A DNA stretch of 64,000 bases from NCBI RefSeq assembly GCF_027943255.1, contig NC_072893.1, positions 63,830,001 to 63,894,000 of the forward strand, read 5' to 3'. A program made the position numbers and the translations under genes. Position 1 is the stretch's first letter, and every line of letters begins with the position of its first letter. A model generated the notes under the pieces. It made no database searches and had not been told where the DNA came from. It saw nothing but the letters and a program-made list of their open reading frames with translations. Source of the DNA: Anastrepha obliqua (Eukaryota > Arthropoda > Insecta > Diptera > Tephritidae). This document shows positions 11,427 to 22,300 of the stretch, one piece after another.

Positions 11427-11495
11427 TTAAGGGTGGTCTAGAAATTAACAAAAATTGATTTTTTTTTTAATTTCGAAAGTATAGTAATAGGACTA
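11427..11495 (+). repeat. Left end of a TTAA-flanked element, split by mariner
   Basis: TTAA (11427-11430) is followed by GGGTGGTCTAGAAATTAAC and a T-run. This layout closely matches the left end of the 45902-46555 element (TTAA, GGGTTAGGGGTAGTC, AGAATTAAC, T-run). The mariner at 11496 inserted 65 bp inside it. Its remainder probably continues after 12755, where CTCTGAAATTT and a GC-rich block resemble the interior of the other copy. No right end was found. Confidence 0.5.
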
Positions 11496-12753
11496 TGGTT
11501 AAGTTCGTGCGGTTTTTTTTCGAAATTTGAAACTTTATTGACGTAAAATGGTTACAAATTTAATATTCAAAGTATTGTCCATCGCTTGCTACTACTTTTT
11601 CCCATCTTTCTGGCAATTCACGGATTCCCTTTGTGAAAAATTCGGTCGGTTTTGCCGCAATCCACGAATCGATCCATTTTTTGACTTCATCGTAATTACG
11701 GAAGTGCTGGTCAGCCAGGCCATGTTGCATCGATCGGAAGAGATAGTAATCGGATGGCGCAAGGTCTGGACTATACGGCGGGTGGGGTAGGACATCCCAT
11801 TTGAGCGTTTCTAAGTATGTTTTGACCACTTTTGCAACATGTGGCCGAGCATTGTCATGTTGCAAAATAACTTTGTCGTGTCTATCGGCGTATTGCGGCC
11901 GTTTTTCTCGCAGTGCTCGGCTCAAACGCATCAATTGTCGTCGGTAGACATCCCCCGTAATCGTTTCATTCGGTTTCAGTAGCTCATAATACACAACACC
12001 CAGCTGGTCCCACCAGATACACAGCATAACCTTCAGGCCATGAATATTCTGCGCCGACGTCGATGTTGAAGCATGCCCTGGGTATCCATACGTTGCCCGA
12101 CGTTTTGGATTGTCGTAATGGACCCACTTTTCATCGCCAGTCACAATTCGATGCAAAAAACCCTTTCTTTTGTGCCGTTGAAGCAGTTGTTCGCATGCCA
12201 TAAAACGGCGTTCAACGTCTCTTGGCTTCAATTCATACGGCACCCAATGGCCTACCTTTCGGATCAGTCCCATGGCTTTTAAACGTTTGGAAATGGTTGA
12301 TTGATCAACTCCCAAAGTTTTTGCAACCTCTTCTTGCGTTTGAGCCGGATCTTGATCGAGCAATTCCTCCAATTCGGTATCCATGAACTTTGGCGGCGCA
12401 CCCTCGCGTTCTTCGTCTTCCAAGCCAAAATCACCACTTTTAAAGCGTGCAAACCACTTCTGGCACGTTCGCTCAGCTAGAGCATGCTCACCATAAACTT
12501 CCACCAAGATACGATGACTTTCGGCTGCTTTTTTCTTCATATTAAAAAATTCCCCGCAAAAACACATTATTTGGCACGAAATTCGACATTTTCAAGTGTG
12601 GTAAAAATATTGTTGTTTACGCTTCAAATAAAAAACTTATACTGACGTTTGTGCCTTACGACAGTAGCTCTCCAATGAATGTTTGGAAATGTGGATCGAT
12701 GGAATAATAATCAAGTTACGCCATCTGTTGTAAAACCGCAAGGAACTTATTCA
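11496..12753 (-). mobile_element. Near-complete mariner transposon with TIRs and TA duplication
   Basis: The element is 1258 bp. The left end reads TGGTTAAGTTCGTGCGGTTT, and the right end, reverse-complemented, reads TGAATAAGTTCCTTGCGGTTT. Both are flanked by TA (11494-11495 and 12754-12755). One long minus-strand frame fills most of it. Length, TIR type and target site are those of a mauritiana-type mariner. It is the least decayed transposon in the window and lies inside an older TTAA-type element, so it is a comparatively recent arrival. Confidence 0.95.
11560..12567 (-). CDS. mariner transposase, DD34D, N-terminus disrupted
   Basis: This is a 335-codon frame for a cut-and-paste transposase that binds its TIRs and excises and inserts the element at TA. 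Visible features are two HTH-type DNA-binding regions in the first 110 residues, the linker motif WVPYEL (108-113), and the catalytic triad D145 (VTGDEKW), D238 (LQHDNARPH) and D273 (YSPDLAPSDYYLF). There are exactly 34 residues between the second and third Asp. The C-terminus ends RWEKVVASDGQYFEY, as in full-length relatives. The likely ancestral start lies upstream at about 12590 (MSNFVPNN), in another frame. A frameshift and a small deletion separate it from this frame, so the Met used here gives a protein lacking the first residues of the family's N-terminus. Activity is therefore doubtful although the catalytic core is intact. Confidence 0.93.
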   Translation of the reverse strand: MCFCGEFFNMKKKAAESHRILVEVYGEHALAERTCQKWFARFKSGDFGLEDEEREGAPPKFMDTELEELLDQDPAQTQEEVAKTLGVDQSTISKRLKAMGLIRKVGHWVPYELKPRDVERRFMACEQLLQRHKRKGFLHRIVTGDEKWVHYDNPKRRATYGYPGHASTSTSAQNIHGLKVMLCIWWDQLGVVYYELLKPNETITGDVYRRQLMRLSRALREKRPQYADRHDKVILQHDNARPHVAKVVKTYLETLKWDVLPHPPYSPDLAPSDYYLFRSMQHGLADQHFRNYDEVKKWIDSWIAAKPTEFFTKGIRELPERWEKVVASDGQYFEY

Positions 12754-12755
12754 TA

Positions 12756-13233
12756 GTGCTATTAGTATCTTAAGACTATACTCTGAAATTTCCATCCGGA
12801 AATTCCCCATATTATAGCTTCTACAGCCGATTAACTAGGTAGAGAGCGGACCGCGCGCTCCTGTACCTCAAACTTTAAACTCATTGATCTCCAAACGACT
12901 TCAGCGCCATTTTTAAAATTATTAAAGAAAACTTTTAAAGATAAATGTTTAAAGTTAACTAAAAAACCTAAAAAATTTAAATATCGTTTTTAATGTTTTC
13001 TATTGTAAAAAAATCGTTGAAATACCCTAAATTTTATATCCGCAACTACACAGCACTGCAGTTGCGAGAGATGTGAAGAAGAAGAGCAAACTTGGAAGAA
13101 AATGTAATTGAAGCGCTGAAAAGTCACACACAAATAATTACAAACACCAACAAGAAATGCAGTTGCCGATTATGTGACCAGATGATAAAAAGAGTAAAGC
13201 TAGATAGAACTGATTAAATTATTGAATTAATTA
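12756..13233. other. Non-coding stretch between two mariners
   Basis: The first 100-200 bp may be the interrupted body of the TTAA-type element that begins at 11427. The rest is AT-rich with nothing recognised. Confidence 0.4.
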
Positions 13234-14335
13234 TTAGGTGTGCAACTAAGTTCTCGCTGTTTTTTTGATGAAAATACAACTTTATTATCAAAAAAAATGG
13301 TTACAAGTGAATCATTGAAAGTTTTGCCCATCGCTGGCTACTACTTTTTCCCATCTTTCTGGTAGATCTCGTATACCGTCCCGGTAAAACTGTTCATCTT
13401 TTGAGGCTATCAACGGATAAAGCCATTTTTGAATGTCTTCATATGAATGGAACTGCTGCTCAGCTAGCTAGACCATGTGCCATCGATCGGAATAGGTGAT
13501 AATCGGACGGCGCAATATCTGGAGAATATAGCGGGTGGGGTAGGATTTTCCATTTCAGTGTTTCCAGGTTCCAGTGTTTTAACGGGTTTGGCTACGTGAG
13601 GCCGAGCGTTGTCATGCTGTAGAATGACTTTTTCATGCCTCTCCGCGTATTGCGGGCGCTTCTCACACAGTGCTCGGCTTAATCGGATCAATTGAAGTCG
13701 ACACCGATCCCCAGTGATGGTTTTGCTTGATTTTAACAGTTCATAATAAATAACACCAACTTGGTCCCACCAAATACATAGCTTAACCTTCGCAGCGTGA
13801 ATATTCAACCGAGGCGACCGCGTAGAAGCATGACTGGGTAGTCCCCATTACTTTCTTTTCTTTCGATTGCTGTAGTGAATCCATTTTTCAACACCCGTCA
13901 CGATGCGATGAAGAAAACCCTTCCTTTTTAGCCGCCAGAGCAGTTGTTCACAGGCGAAACGTCGAAAAAGCGACGTTCAACATCCCTTGGTTTTAACTCA
14001 TTGGGTTCCTTATGTCCCCTGTTTCTGAATCATTACCAAAGCATGCAATCGCTTGGAAATGGATTGGCGGGTAACTCCTAATACTTTAGCAAGCTCTTCT
14101 TGTGTTTGACACGGTTCCTCATTGAGGAATGCCTCCAATTCAGCGTCTTCGAAGGTTTTTGGCCTTCTTTCACGCAGACGGTCGTCAACATTAAAATCGC
14201 CGTCTTTGAAGCGATGGAACCAATCTCGGCACGTTGTTTCACTTAAAGCAGCATCTCCATTAACTTTTTGTAGCTCTAGCTCTAGCTCACACTGCTGCCT
14301 ATTGACAAACAGCGGGAACTTAGCTGCGCACCTAA
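13234..14335 (-). mobile_element. mariner (TTAGGTGCGC-TIR family) copy 2
   Basis: The left TIR TTAGGTGTGCAACTAAGTTC and the right TIR, reverse-complemented TTAGGTGCGCAGCTAAGTTC, are flanked by TA on both sides (13232-13233 and 14336-14337). The element is 1102 bp, shorter than copy 1's family would predict. Next to the right TIR, most of the 5' UTR and the start of the coding region are deleted at a run of three GAGCTA units (14272-14289 on the complementary strand). Confidence 0.93.
13464..14283 (-). pseudogene. mariner transposase pseudogene, copy 2
   Basis: The first part (14283 to about 14012) gives ELQKVNGDAALSETTCRDWF, FNVDD, the linker PCQTQEELAKVLGV and SKRLHALVMIQKQGT, after which the frame breaks. 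The middle reads RIVTGVEKWIHYSN, so the first catalytic Asp has become Val (near 13893). From 13808 the frame reads VKLCIWWDQVGVIYYELL, then LQHDNARPHVAKPVKT with D2 intact. It then shifts, and the D3 region is only legible in another frame. Residues upstream of ELQKV in the open frame come from the TIR and flank, not from transposase. It is non-functional. Confidence 0.9.
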
Positions 14336-14337
14336 TA

Positions 14338-14592
14338 ATTCGTAAGTCATAATTCATAGTTTGAGAATCGTAATTCATAATTTATTATTCTTAATTCTCA
14401 GTTCATAATTCATAATTCTTAGTTCAAAATATATGATTCATATTTCATAATTCGTACTTCTCATTCATAATTCATAATTCACTACTTACTACTTTCACGT
14501 TATTCATCATTTATAAATAATTTTTATATTATTAATTTCTATAGTTCTCAATCAATAATTCATTATTCACAATTCACAATTCATTAATCACG
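14338..14592. repeat. ATAATTC minisatellite
   Basis: About 20 variants of CATAATTCATAATTC or TTCATAATT are packed into 250 bp, starting right at the mariner copy 2 target duplication. The unit is 8-15 bp and irregular. The nearby TA-rich DNA may have offered the mariner its insertion site. Confidence 0.75.
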
Positions 14593-16161
14593 ACAGCAGA
14601 TTCCACCTTTGCTTCCATTTCAATTTTAACACAGCAAACTCCTGTCAGAAATTACCGGCTGCCTATAAACTTACGTATCTACATATATTTTCATACATGT
14701 TTTCATACAGATACTCGTATACTAATATGCACACACATTCAAATGTAAATGTACAAGCATATCAATTTAATTTCTTCCATCTGTTTTTTATACAATTTCC
14801 ACCTTTCTTGTCCGCTGTCAATTTATTCCTTTTATTTTATTTTATTTTTATTTTTGTTTTTTCGTACGCCTTTTGTACACTTGATAGCCAATCCTTTCTC
14901 TCAATTACATCTGTCGACTTGGCACACACGCCAATAATTGCCAGCCAACAGCACATTCTGCGTGCTCTCTGAACTTTGTCGAGTAAGCCAAAGCAACAGT
15001 TACTGCCGCTGGTATTCCCTTACTGGCTCTTTTGGTCATTTTCCCTTCACTATCAGACCTTTACTCGCTATTTTCTGCCGTTTGCTTTCCTGCTATCTGG
15101 CCCTTTTAAGCGAACAGTTCAATTTGGTGCAATTGGTTTTTAATTATTCTTTTGAAAATTTAAAAATTCGATTATCTCAAATGCGCCTGGTATTAAATGC
15201 AATGTGGAAAAAGGAGTGTAGTGCCGAGCTTGTTCTTAATGCGTGAACTTCGCCGATTGACCACTTTGTCGATATACCGCTATAATAATTGACATGCGAG
15301 TATCTGTCTCTCTTAGTGTAGATGAAATGCAGACAGTATGCGAGTGTCGATAAGCTAATAGGCGAAAATAATTTCAAAAAGTCGCGGACAACACGCATTC
15401 CTTGCTGTGGTTCAGGGAGTGTTAAAGAGGAGGAAAAGCAACAGCTGCGTTCTTGTTAGTGAAGACTACTTCACACATTCCCTACTCGGCAAGTTCTCTG
15501 CAATTGAGTGCGATGCTTGAATCGAATAATTATCGTGCGTTTACTGCTTCTGCGCTCCTTTTTTATGTATTTTCTCAGCGATATGTAAGCTTCAAGTTGA
15601 TTTTTAATTAAAGATGCTTTAATCAAGTTGGTTGTGTTTCGCTTGATGACATTAAATTTTTAACCCTATTCGCTAACGAAAAGAGCGTTTTATTCGTTGG
15701 AAATATAGTATACAATCAGAATGAATGTGAATTGATTACCATAATAATTCTCGGACGAAGACTTGCTGCGAACCTTTCTGGAAGAAAGTTTATGTATATG
15801 AATATCAGTCTTGCCCCAGGTGATAGTAATGGATCTCTTGATAATTCGATCACATATTTTAAGCTTGTACCACATACATACATAATTATGAATCCGACCT
15901 CAAACAGCATATTTTTGATACTATTAACTTAGTAGCTTCCAGCGAATGCGAAATATCCTGGAAAAGGGCTGACCCAAATTTGCCAGCGAAACCAAATTAT
16001 CACTGCGTCCCTCTCGCTGAAATGTCGCAGAAAAGTAATCACCGCAAACTAACCAGATTTCATTTTACTTCCGGCAAATTGTGCCTTCTTTGGAAAGCAT
16101 TCACTTTGCTTTCTTGCTTAAAAAATGGCATATTGGAACAGAGCAGCTAAGTACCTTTACA
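14593..16161. other. Non-coding stretch
   Basis: No gene, RNA or family-level repeat recognised. The short open frames here have no motifs. Confidence 0.5.
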
Positions 16162-16673
16162 TAAAGGGTGGTCTATCGACTGGTTGCTTTTCAAGTGGGA
16201 AGATACTTTAACTCTATGAACTCCTTCATGCTCTAGAACGGTAGTAGCTCAGTATCATATCTCCACATATCGAAAATTTATTTCCAAGATCGATTACCGA
16301 AATAGTGTGAATTTTGAAGTCAAATTTAAATCGAGGCCGCATACGTAAATTTGTAAAGAAAGTTTCGCAAAACTTTGAATCAGCAACGCCAGCTATCCTT
16401 GTGCGCCTTACAGAGGTGCGCTCAACTAGAAATATATTTCTTCTGATATTACTATTTTTTTTATTTATTTATATTTTGTAAGTGGTCGTCTATTTTTCGT
16501 AACATTGGTTTATCTGTAATCTTGAGTATAATAAAAGTTAATTGAACATTTTTGAAAAAAAAATTTAATCATTTTTTAATGATTTTTATTCCATGCTGAA
16601 TGCTTAGATATATTTTTAGTAATTTTTCCTTTATATATTTTAGCATAAAACATAAAATTTTTTAAATTATAAA

Positions 16674-17230
16674 GGGTTTTTAACAAGAGGTGTTATTTTG
16701 ATATTCAAAGAAAAAGGCTATTTTTTTAATATAAATTATCGAATGTTTATTTCATTAGAAAGGGGAAGGTATGCCGTTAATAGTGGAAAATTACATCAGG
16801 CAAATTACCACCACGAACACGCTTACAGGACAATATCTTTTTCATGAAATTTTCCATAACCGAATTTGAAAAGTGACTGCCCTATGTCCTCGATAGCCTC
16901 ACGAATTCCATCTTAGAGGTCTTGAATCGACCCTGGGCTGTTGGCGTAGACCTTCTCTTTCACGTGGCCCCAAAGAAAAAAGTCACAAGATGTTAAATCT
17001 GATCCTCTGATCCGGTGGCCAATTGTGATCACCTCTTCGAGAGATAACACGATCCGGAAACTTTTCGCGAAAAAGATCAATGGTTTCGTTGCTTGTGTGT
17101 CACTTAACGGCGTCTTGTTGAAAATGAACGTTGTCCAGATCAATACCATCCAATTCCGGCCATAAAAAATCGTTAATTGTCTCTCGATAGCGCAATCCAT
17201 TCACCTGTAATATCTGTTATTGGAAAACCC
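16674..17230 (-). mobile_element. Internally deleted Tc1/mariner-superfamily element
   Basis: The ends GGGTTTTTAACAAGAGGTG and, inverted, GGGTTTTCCAATAACAG are imperfect TIRs with TA nearby on each side. Between them lies only the C-terminal part of a transposase. The size (about 560 bp) shows that the 5' half of the coding region is missing. Confidence 0.65.
16795..17212 (-). pseudogene. Tc1/mariner-superfamily transposase, C-terminal remnant
   Basis: On the minus strand one frame reads NGLRYRETINDFLWPELDG, then VHFQQDAV with the second catalytic Asp, then TSNETIDLFREKFPDRVIS and NWPP. A shift then leads to SDLTSCDFFLWGHVKEKVY, which carries the third catalytic Asp in the CDFFLWG motif. The tail GIREAIEDIG and FMKRI-like words follow with further breaks. 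This FQQD...CDFFLWG type is frequent in insects. No first Asp region is present, so the gene is dead. Confidence 0.75.
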
Positions 17231-17429
17231 TACATATATTTGCGTAAAATATCTGGGAAAAAAATTTATTTATGTAATTTTTACGTAAGAGCGTGAGGGG
17301 TTTGCGAATTTGACTTGTTTCTTGTCTTGTTTCTTAGCTTAGTTGAGACTATGCTCAGTAGTCCTTGCAAGTTTGACAATGGGATCTCCACAACTTTTCG
17401 GGTTATATTCAAATATGTTTAGGGAATCA

Positions 17430-17930
17430 CCGAAAAATAGTTAATATTTCTGTACTAATGTAAATCCGACTTATTGAAAAACAAAATAAATAAATAAACA
17501 AAAAGAAATTCCCTAAAACTAAAAAAAGGAAATTTTAATTTTAAAAGAATTAAAAAAAAAATATTAAAAAAAAATATTAAAAAGGAAATTAATTTAAAGA
17601 AATGTAAATAAAAAAATAAAAATAAAAATAACAATAAAATTAAAAAAAGAATTAAAATTTTTTAAAAATTAAAAATAATAAAAACAAATTTACAAACATT
17701 TACATTTTACATTTGCGTTTTAAAATGTTAATTGTTTTTTAATTTTTAAAATTAAAATTTAAAAAAATAATAATAAAATTAAAAAAAAAAAAATTAAAAT
17801 TTTTTAAAAATTAAAAATAATAAAAAAAATTTACAAAAATGTTTGGTTTCAAAATGTTAATTTTTTTATAATTTTTATCAAATTTTTTAAAACTTTTTTT
17901 TAAATTAAAACTCTGCTAGAAAAAGCTTTG
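17430..17930. repeat. AT low-complexity block
   Basis: Almost only A and T, with AAATTAAAAA-type words repeated irregularly. No coding content. Confidence 0.85.
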
Positions 17931-18199
17931 AAACTTGAATTTTCTTAACTATTTAAGGCAAATACCGAGAAGGCTTCTAGTTAGGCCGTTCAACAACAGA
18001 CCAAGTTTTCTTGCTTGAACAAAACACTGAAATTGAAAATAAGCGTACGACAGCGACCACCACTGTAAAATTCTTGAAGTTTTGCAAAACTGGGCATCAT
18101 CAGCAAGCTGACCAATTTGGTTATGGCCAGCTTGACAAACACTACCGAAAAAGTACTAGTCCAGCAGTCCATCTCGCCTCCCTTTGACATGTCCTGTGA

Positions 18200-19065
18200 A
18201 GTCAAATAAGGGAAGTCTCTCTCTTATTTGTTTTTAACTTGCTACTGCATTATGCAATTAGATATGAGGTAAAATTTGGCAATCGCTTTAACCGCTCGGG
18301 ACTAACCATTGCATATGCCGATGATATCGCGATAATCGCACAAAAAGAAAAAATCTTGGCCGAACTCTTCTTTAGTATCGAGAAAGATGCTGAAAGCGTA
18401 GGACTCAAAATAAATGCAGAAAAAACCGAAAATCTGAAGATTTCGCGCAATGTGGAAAGAAGACAGCCAGGAGACATGGTAATTCTGGCACTTCGAGGGC
18501 GTACAATCGCTCACACCAATCAACACGAAGCGGCAGGAAACAGCATATTTCACTCAGACCAAACTATTAAAATCTAACCTTCTTACGAGAGATTGCAAAC
18601 TCCGTCAATCAGCCAATAATACGGTTAGTTCTTGCATACGGCTTTGAATGCTGGACAATAACTTCCATGAATCTTGTCTAAGAGTATTCAAGCGAAAAAA
18701 ACTGCGAAGACTGTTTGGTCGGCTACGGCTTCAAGATGGTATCTACCGGATACTCTACTATGAAAAATGCAGCTATGTATAAGCGAAAATATCGTGAAAT
18801 ACGTCAAGTCCTAAAGACTGTAATGGTTGGGTCAAATTACGTGCATAAGAGATGACCGCCCCCATAAATCAATCGTTCCATACAACCCCGTAGCTCCTAA
18901 AGCACGAGGGCGTCCAAGACTATCATGGTTTTGAACAAGTTGTAATGGACCTGTGGCCACTGGGTGTTAGAAACTGGAGCCTTGTTACGTGAGATGCATG
19001 AAATTAAATCGGGAACGAAGCCAAGGCTCACCCCTAGCTGTAAAACTGCCCGATGATGATGATTT
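18200..19065 (+). mobile_element. Non-LTR retrotransposon fragment with YADD RT and GAT-repeat tail
   Basis: The plus-strand frame from 18239 reads FNRSGLTIAYADDIAIIAQ, the complete RT catalytic box, then GLKINAEKTENLKI (motif D). After a break, VFKRKKLRRLFGRL-like and RGRPRLSWFEQV-like pieces follow, then DLWPLGVRNWSLVT. The 3' end is (GAT)n at about 19050-19064 followed by an A-run, consistent with a microsatellite-type tail. The 5' part (endonuclease, RT fingers) is missing. It differs in sequence from the 6-7 kb and 34-35 kb RTE-like family. Confidence 0.8.
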
Positions 19066-19390
19066 CCTAAAAAAAAAAAACTATTAAAATTAAATAAGAA
19101 ACGGTTAAATTCTACAAACTTGTCAAGAAGTAGCTGTGCTATAGTTATGAAACGCGCAGTATATAAAAGCAGTGCCACAAATCTTTCCTTTTGAAAACAT
19201 TTACAAAAAGAAAGTTGTAATCAATGATGTAATTAATTTATTGTGGTCTTAAAAGGGCAGAATTGAACAGATTTCGTATTAAAAAAGTGTAATGACAAAC
19301 TCAGAAAGACGACGCATTTTTCTGGCAGGGCACTTCATCGGCCATTCTGTACAACTTTTCAAAAGCAACCAGCCAATAGCCCACCCTTTA

Positions 19391-22300
19391 TATACATAAA
19401 CATCCCTGTGGATGTACTTCTTGTAACTCCTCTCTAGCTTACTTACACCGCGCTGATTGAAATAAGTTATCTGGCCGTTGGCTGTAAATTTGCGCTAAAA
19501 GTGAAAAAGGCGTTGCAATCAAGCTGCAAAAGTTCAGAAGTATTCGTAGTCATACCAGGAATGCTTCCCAGATGGCCGACATTGGCCAAGAAATCAACTT
19601 ATTTTAGAGCCACAACCATTACGGCTGTCCATAGCTTATGCATAGTTGCTCGTGCTTGAGCTTAAAAATGTTGTTAATTGTTTTGTAAAACTCGCCGCCA
19701 GCTATTGCTTAAGAATTCTCGTTTGCTTGAAAGGCAAGCATGCAGCCTTGCTCTGCCTGCAAGTGACCACTGGTGCATTTTGTGGAAAAGAAGCTCAACT
19801 TTTAGCTAAGCTTACAATTTTCATTATTTTGCTTTTGTCTCTGCAAAATGTGCCGTTCAAAGCTATTTCAACTGCTGGCCAGTACACATATAGCTGGGGC
19901 TTTGTCTCGCTGTCAAAATGCAGACCTCGCTCTGATAATTACAAAAGTTTATGCCTTTTTTCGTTCCCAAGAATATTGTACTATCTTCTGTTCTACATAC
20001 AAAAGAAGTCTTCAACGCTGTGCTTTCTGTAGCTAACGATGGCCGTCTGCGTCGAACGGCAGCTGTTACTAAGAACGGAGTTGAGCGAAAAAATTCAAAA
20101 AATCCCGCAAACCTCATTGAGCTTAACAAAATGAAACGGGCAAAGTGTATTGCAGAATTTTGAATCAGTTAATTAGCCGCAGTAGCGTCGAGAGCGAAGA
20201 TGAAAAATCAAATACACATTTTGCAGCAAATTCAAATGCAGTGCAAAGTCGACGCTGTTTTCTTTTTTATCATTCCTGCTCCCCTCTGGTGCGTCTTCTC
20301 GCCACACAACTCCTACTACTTAAACTCACTATTCACTGTTTTGTGGCTGCTTGGCTGACGGTAATGATGGCCATCTTCATCAGAATCCAAGCCAAATATA
20401 CTTAGGCTAATAGGAAAAATTAACATTAAAACAAAATGTTGCAATTTTTACAAAACTAAGTGCACGCTAAGAATGAAGTATGCAAATGTAGTGGTGTAGT
20501 TTAAGGAATACACAGAGTAGGGGCAGTCCGGTAAGGGTAAGAAGAAGAAGCACGCAAACTGCATAAAATGAAATGATCGTTTGGCTGTTAGGTTTTGTTT
20601 TTTTATTTTTCGTTTTTTTCTTTTTATTTTTAAGTTAGCTTTTAAGTTAAGTAGCGGTTGAAGTGGTATCTGCTTGGCTTGCAGTGCGCAAATAAACCCC
20701 CAAAGGAACCTAAATATTTATTTAGGGTGAGTGCGGATGCATTTAATTAAAGATTCACCAAAGTATTTTTCTGCATCAATAATTTGGTAATTTGTTAATT
20801 TTTGTATTTTATGGCATTAGTGGCACTTCTCACGCCCTAATGCGTTGGGGATGGGATTAGTGCGGTTGGCGGTTAGTGGGGGCGTTCATCTCGAAAGTGA
20901 ATGAAAATTAACTTTGTAAGTGCCCGAAAACTCATTTGAAAAGCAGGTAAGTGATGGTTTAGCTGTACAGCTGAAATTTGATGAAGAGCTAATAACTTTA
21001 ATGTTGGCAAACTCTTTGGTCTAATGCAATTCGGTGCTGATTACTTTAGTGTGCAGCGCCTGATTATATACTTGAAAAATTAAAATAAAGGTAAAGACAG
21101 CGCAAAACAAAATTTGCCACCTTTAATGCCCTCATTATGAAGCAATAAAATTTGGGGATGCTTTGACGGCATTTCATTTTCACATTCTTTATTCTTCGTA
21201 AAAGAGCTGCCATTAACGTCATTTATTTCTTTAGTATCACCATCGGCATTTTTCCTTAAAAGTTCTCACGCTTGAATTTTAATATCCTTGCCATAATACT
21301 TGGCTTCAAACGGGCGCTTTTTCGGAGTCAAAAATTTATTGATAATATTAGTTTGCAAATATTTTGATAGTTAATATTATTTAACTGGCGCCTTCTAAAT
21401 GCTATGGCATCTCCCGTTTTGTCAGATTAGCTCACGTTTTTGAGATAGCAGTGCTTCAAATTTTGCTTAAATTTATATATGGGAATGGAGTAATGCATAT
21501 GGAAATTAAATTAAACGTTCCGAGACTTTCTTTTATGTATCTATAAAATGTTAAAAATTAATAAAAATAAATCATGCCACTTTATTTTTGTTTTATGATA
21601 AATAAAAATTTAGGTAAAGTTCATATTCTTACACTTGGTGTAACATATACTGAGAAGGCTACATGTTACAGTGAACCAATTTCGTTGATCTTCAGAAATA
21701 ATTACAGCGATATTTAAAAAACAACTTTCGTGTGCAAAATTTTAGTAAAATAACTTTGAAACTAAGCAAGTTATTTACAAAAAAGTTAAAATTAAAGCAA
21801 ATTTTATATGTATACTCCAGCTGTCTATATCACAAGTATCAAAATGATTGACGTACGACGCCATGTACAGAAATTATAAATTTTCCAATAGGGTGATTAA
21901 TTTTGCGCCACCGTGTATTACCTGTTTCCGTACTAGTCTTAGTATTCAATATTAATTCTAATAAAGAAATAAATATATAAATAATAGTTATTGCAGAAGT
22001 GAAACTTTCAAGGCAGACAAAGACAGAGGGAGAGACCCGAGAGAGAATGAGAAAGGGAGAGAGAGAAAGAATATATATCTAAATAAATTCACAACAATTG
22101 CAGAGAATACAAATAGACAAAATTTACAAACAACGGAGAAGGGTCGACCGGTGTAGATAAACGCCGGACACAAACCGAGGCAACAACGCGCACTACTCTG
22201 AGCGTTTATCACCCGCACAAACGCAGCGATTCCAGGACTGCAGCAACGGTAAAAATTACCGCAAGGCAATACCAATAAATCCGACGCCGGAATGGATAGC

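Larger units (their letters stand above)
16164..19388. mobile_element. Candidate 3.2-kb terminal-inverted-repeat element
   Basis: The left end AAGGGTGGTCTATCGACTGG (then TTGCTTTTCAAGT) is matched in inverse orientation at the right end, whose reverse complement begins AAGGGTGGGCTATTGGCTGG (then TTGCTTTTGAAAAGT). That is about 28 of 33 positions. TA flanks both sides (16162-16163 and 19389-19390). The interior holds a broken internal transposon (16674-17230), AT filler (17430-17930) and an RT relic (18200-19065). No transposase clearly belonging to the outer TIRs was identified, so this is either a nested, decayed autonomous element or two related ends that became linked. Confidence 0.6.

Noticed and set aside
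14010..14378. The 122-codon frame's N-terminus as genuine transposase
   Set aside because: Residues before ELQKV are translated from flank, TIR and the GAGCTA run, as shown by comparison with copy 1.
19646..20032. 128-codon plus-strand open frame as a host gene
   Set aside because: No domain, signal or compositional difference, other frames are also open nearby, and no splice or start context supports it.
20925..20955. AAAAGCAG|GTAAGTG as a further recursive splice site
   Set aside because: The 5' half is good, but the 20 bases before AG are A-rich with no pyrimidine tract, so a functional 3' splice site is unlikely.
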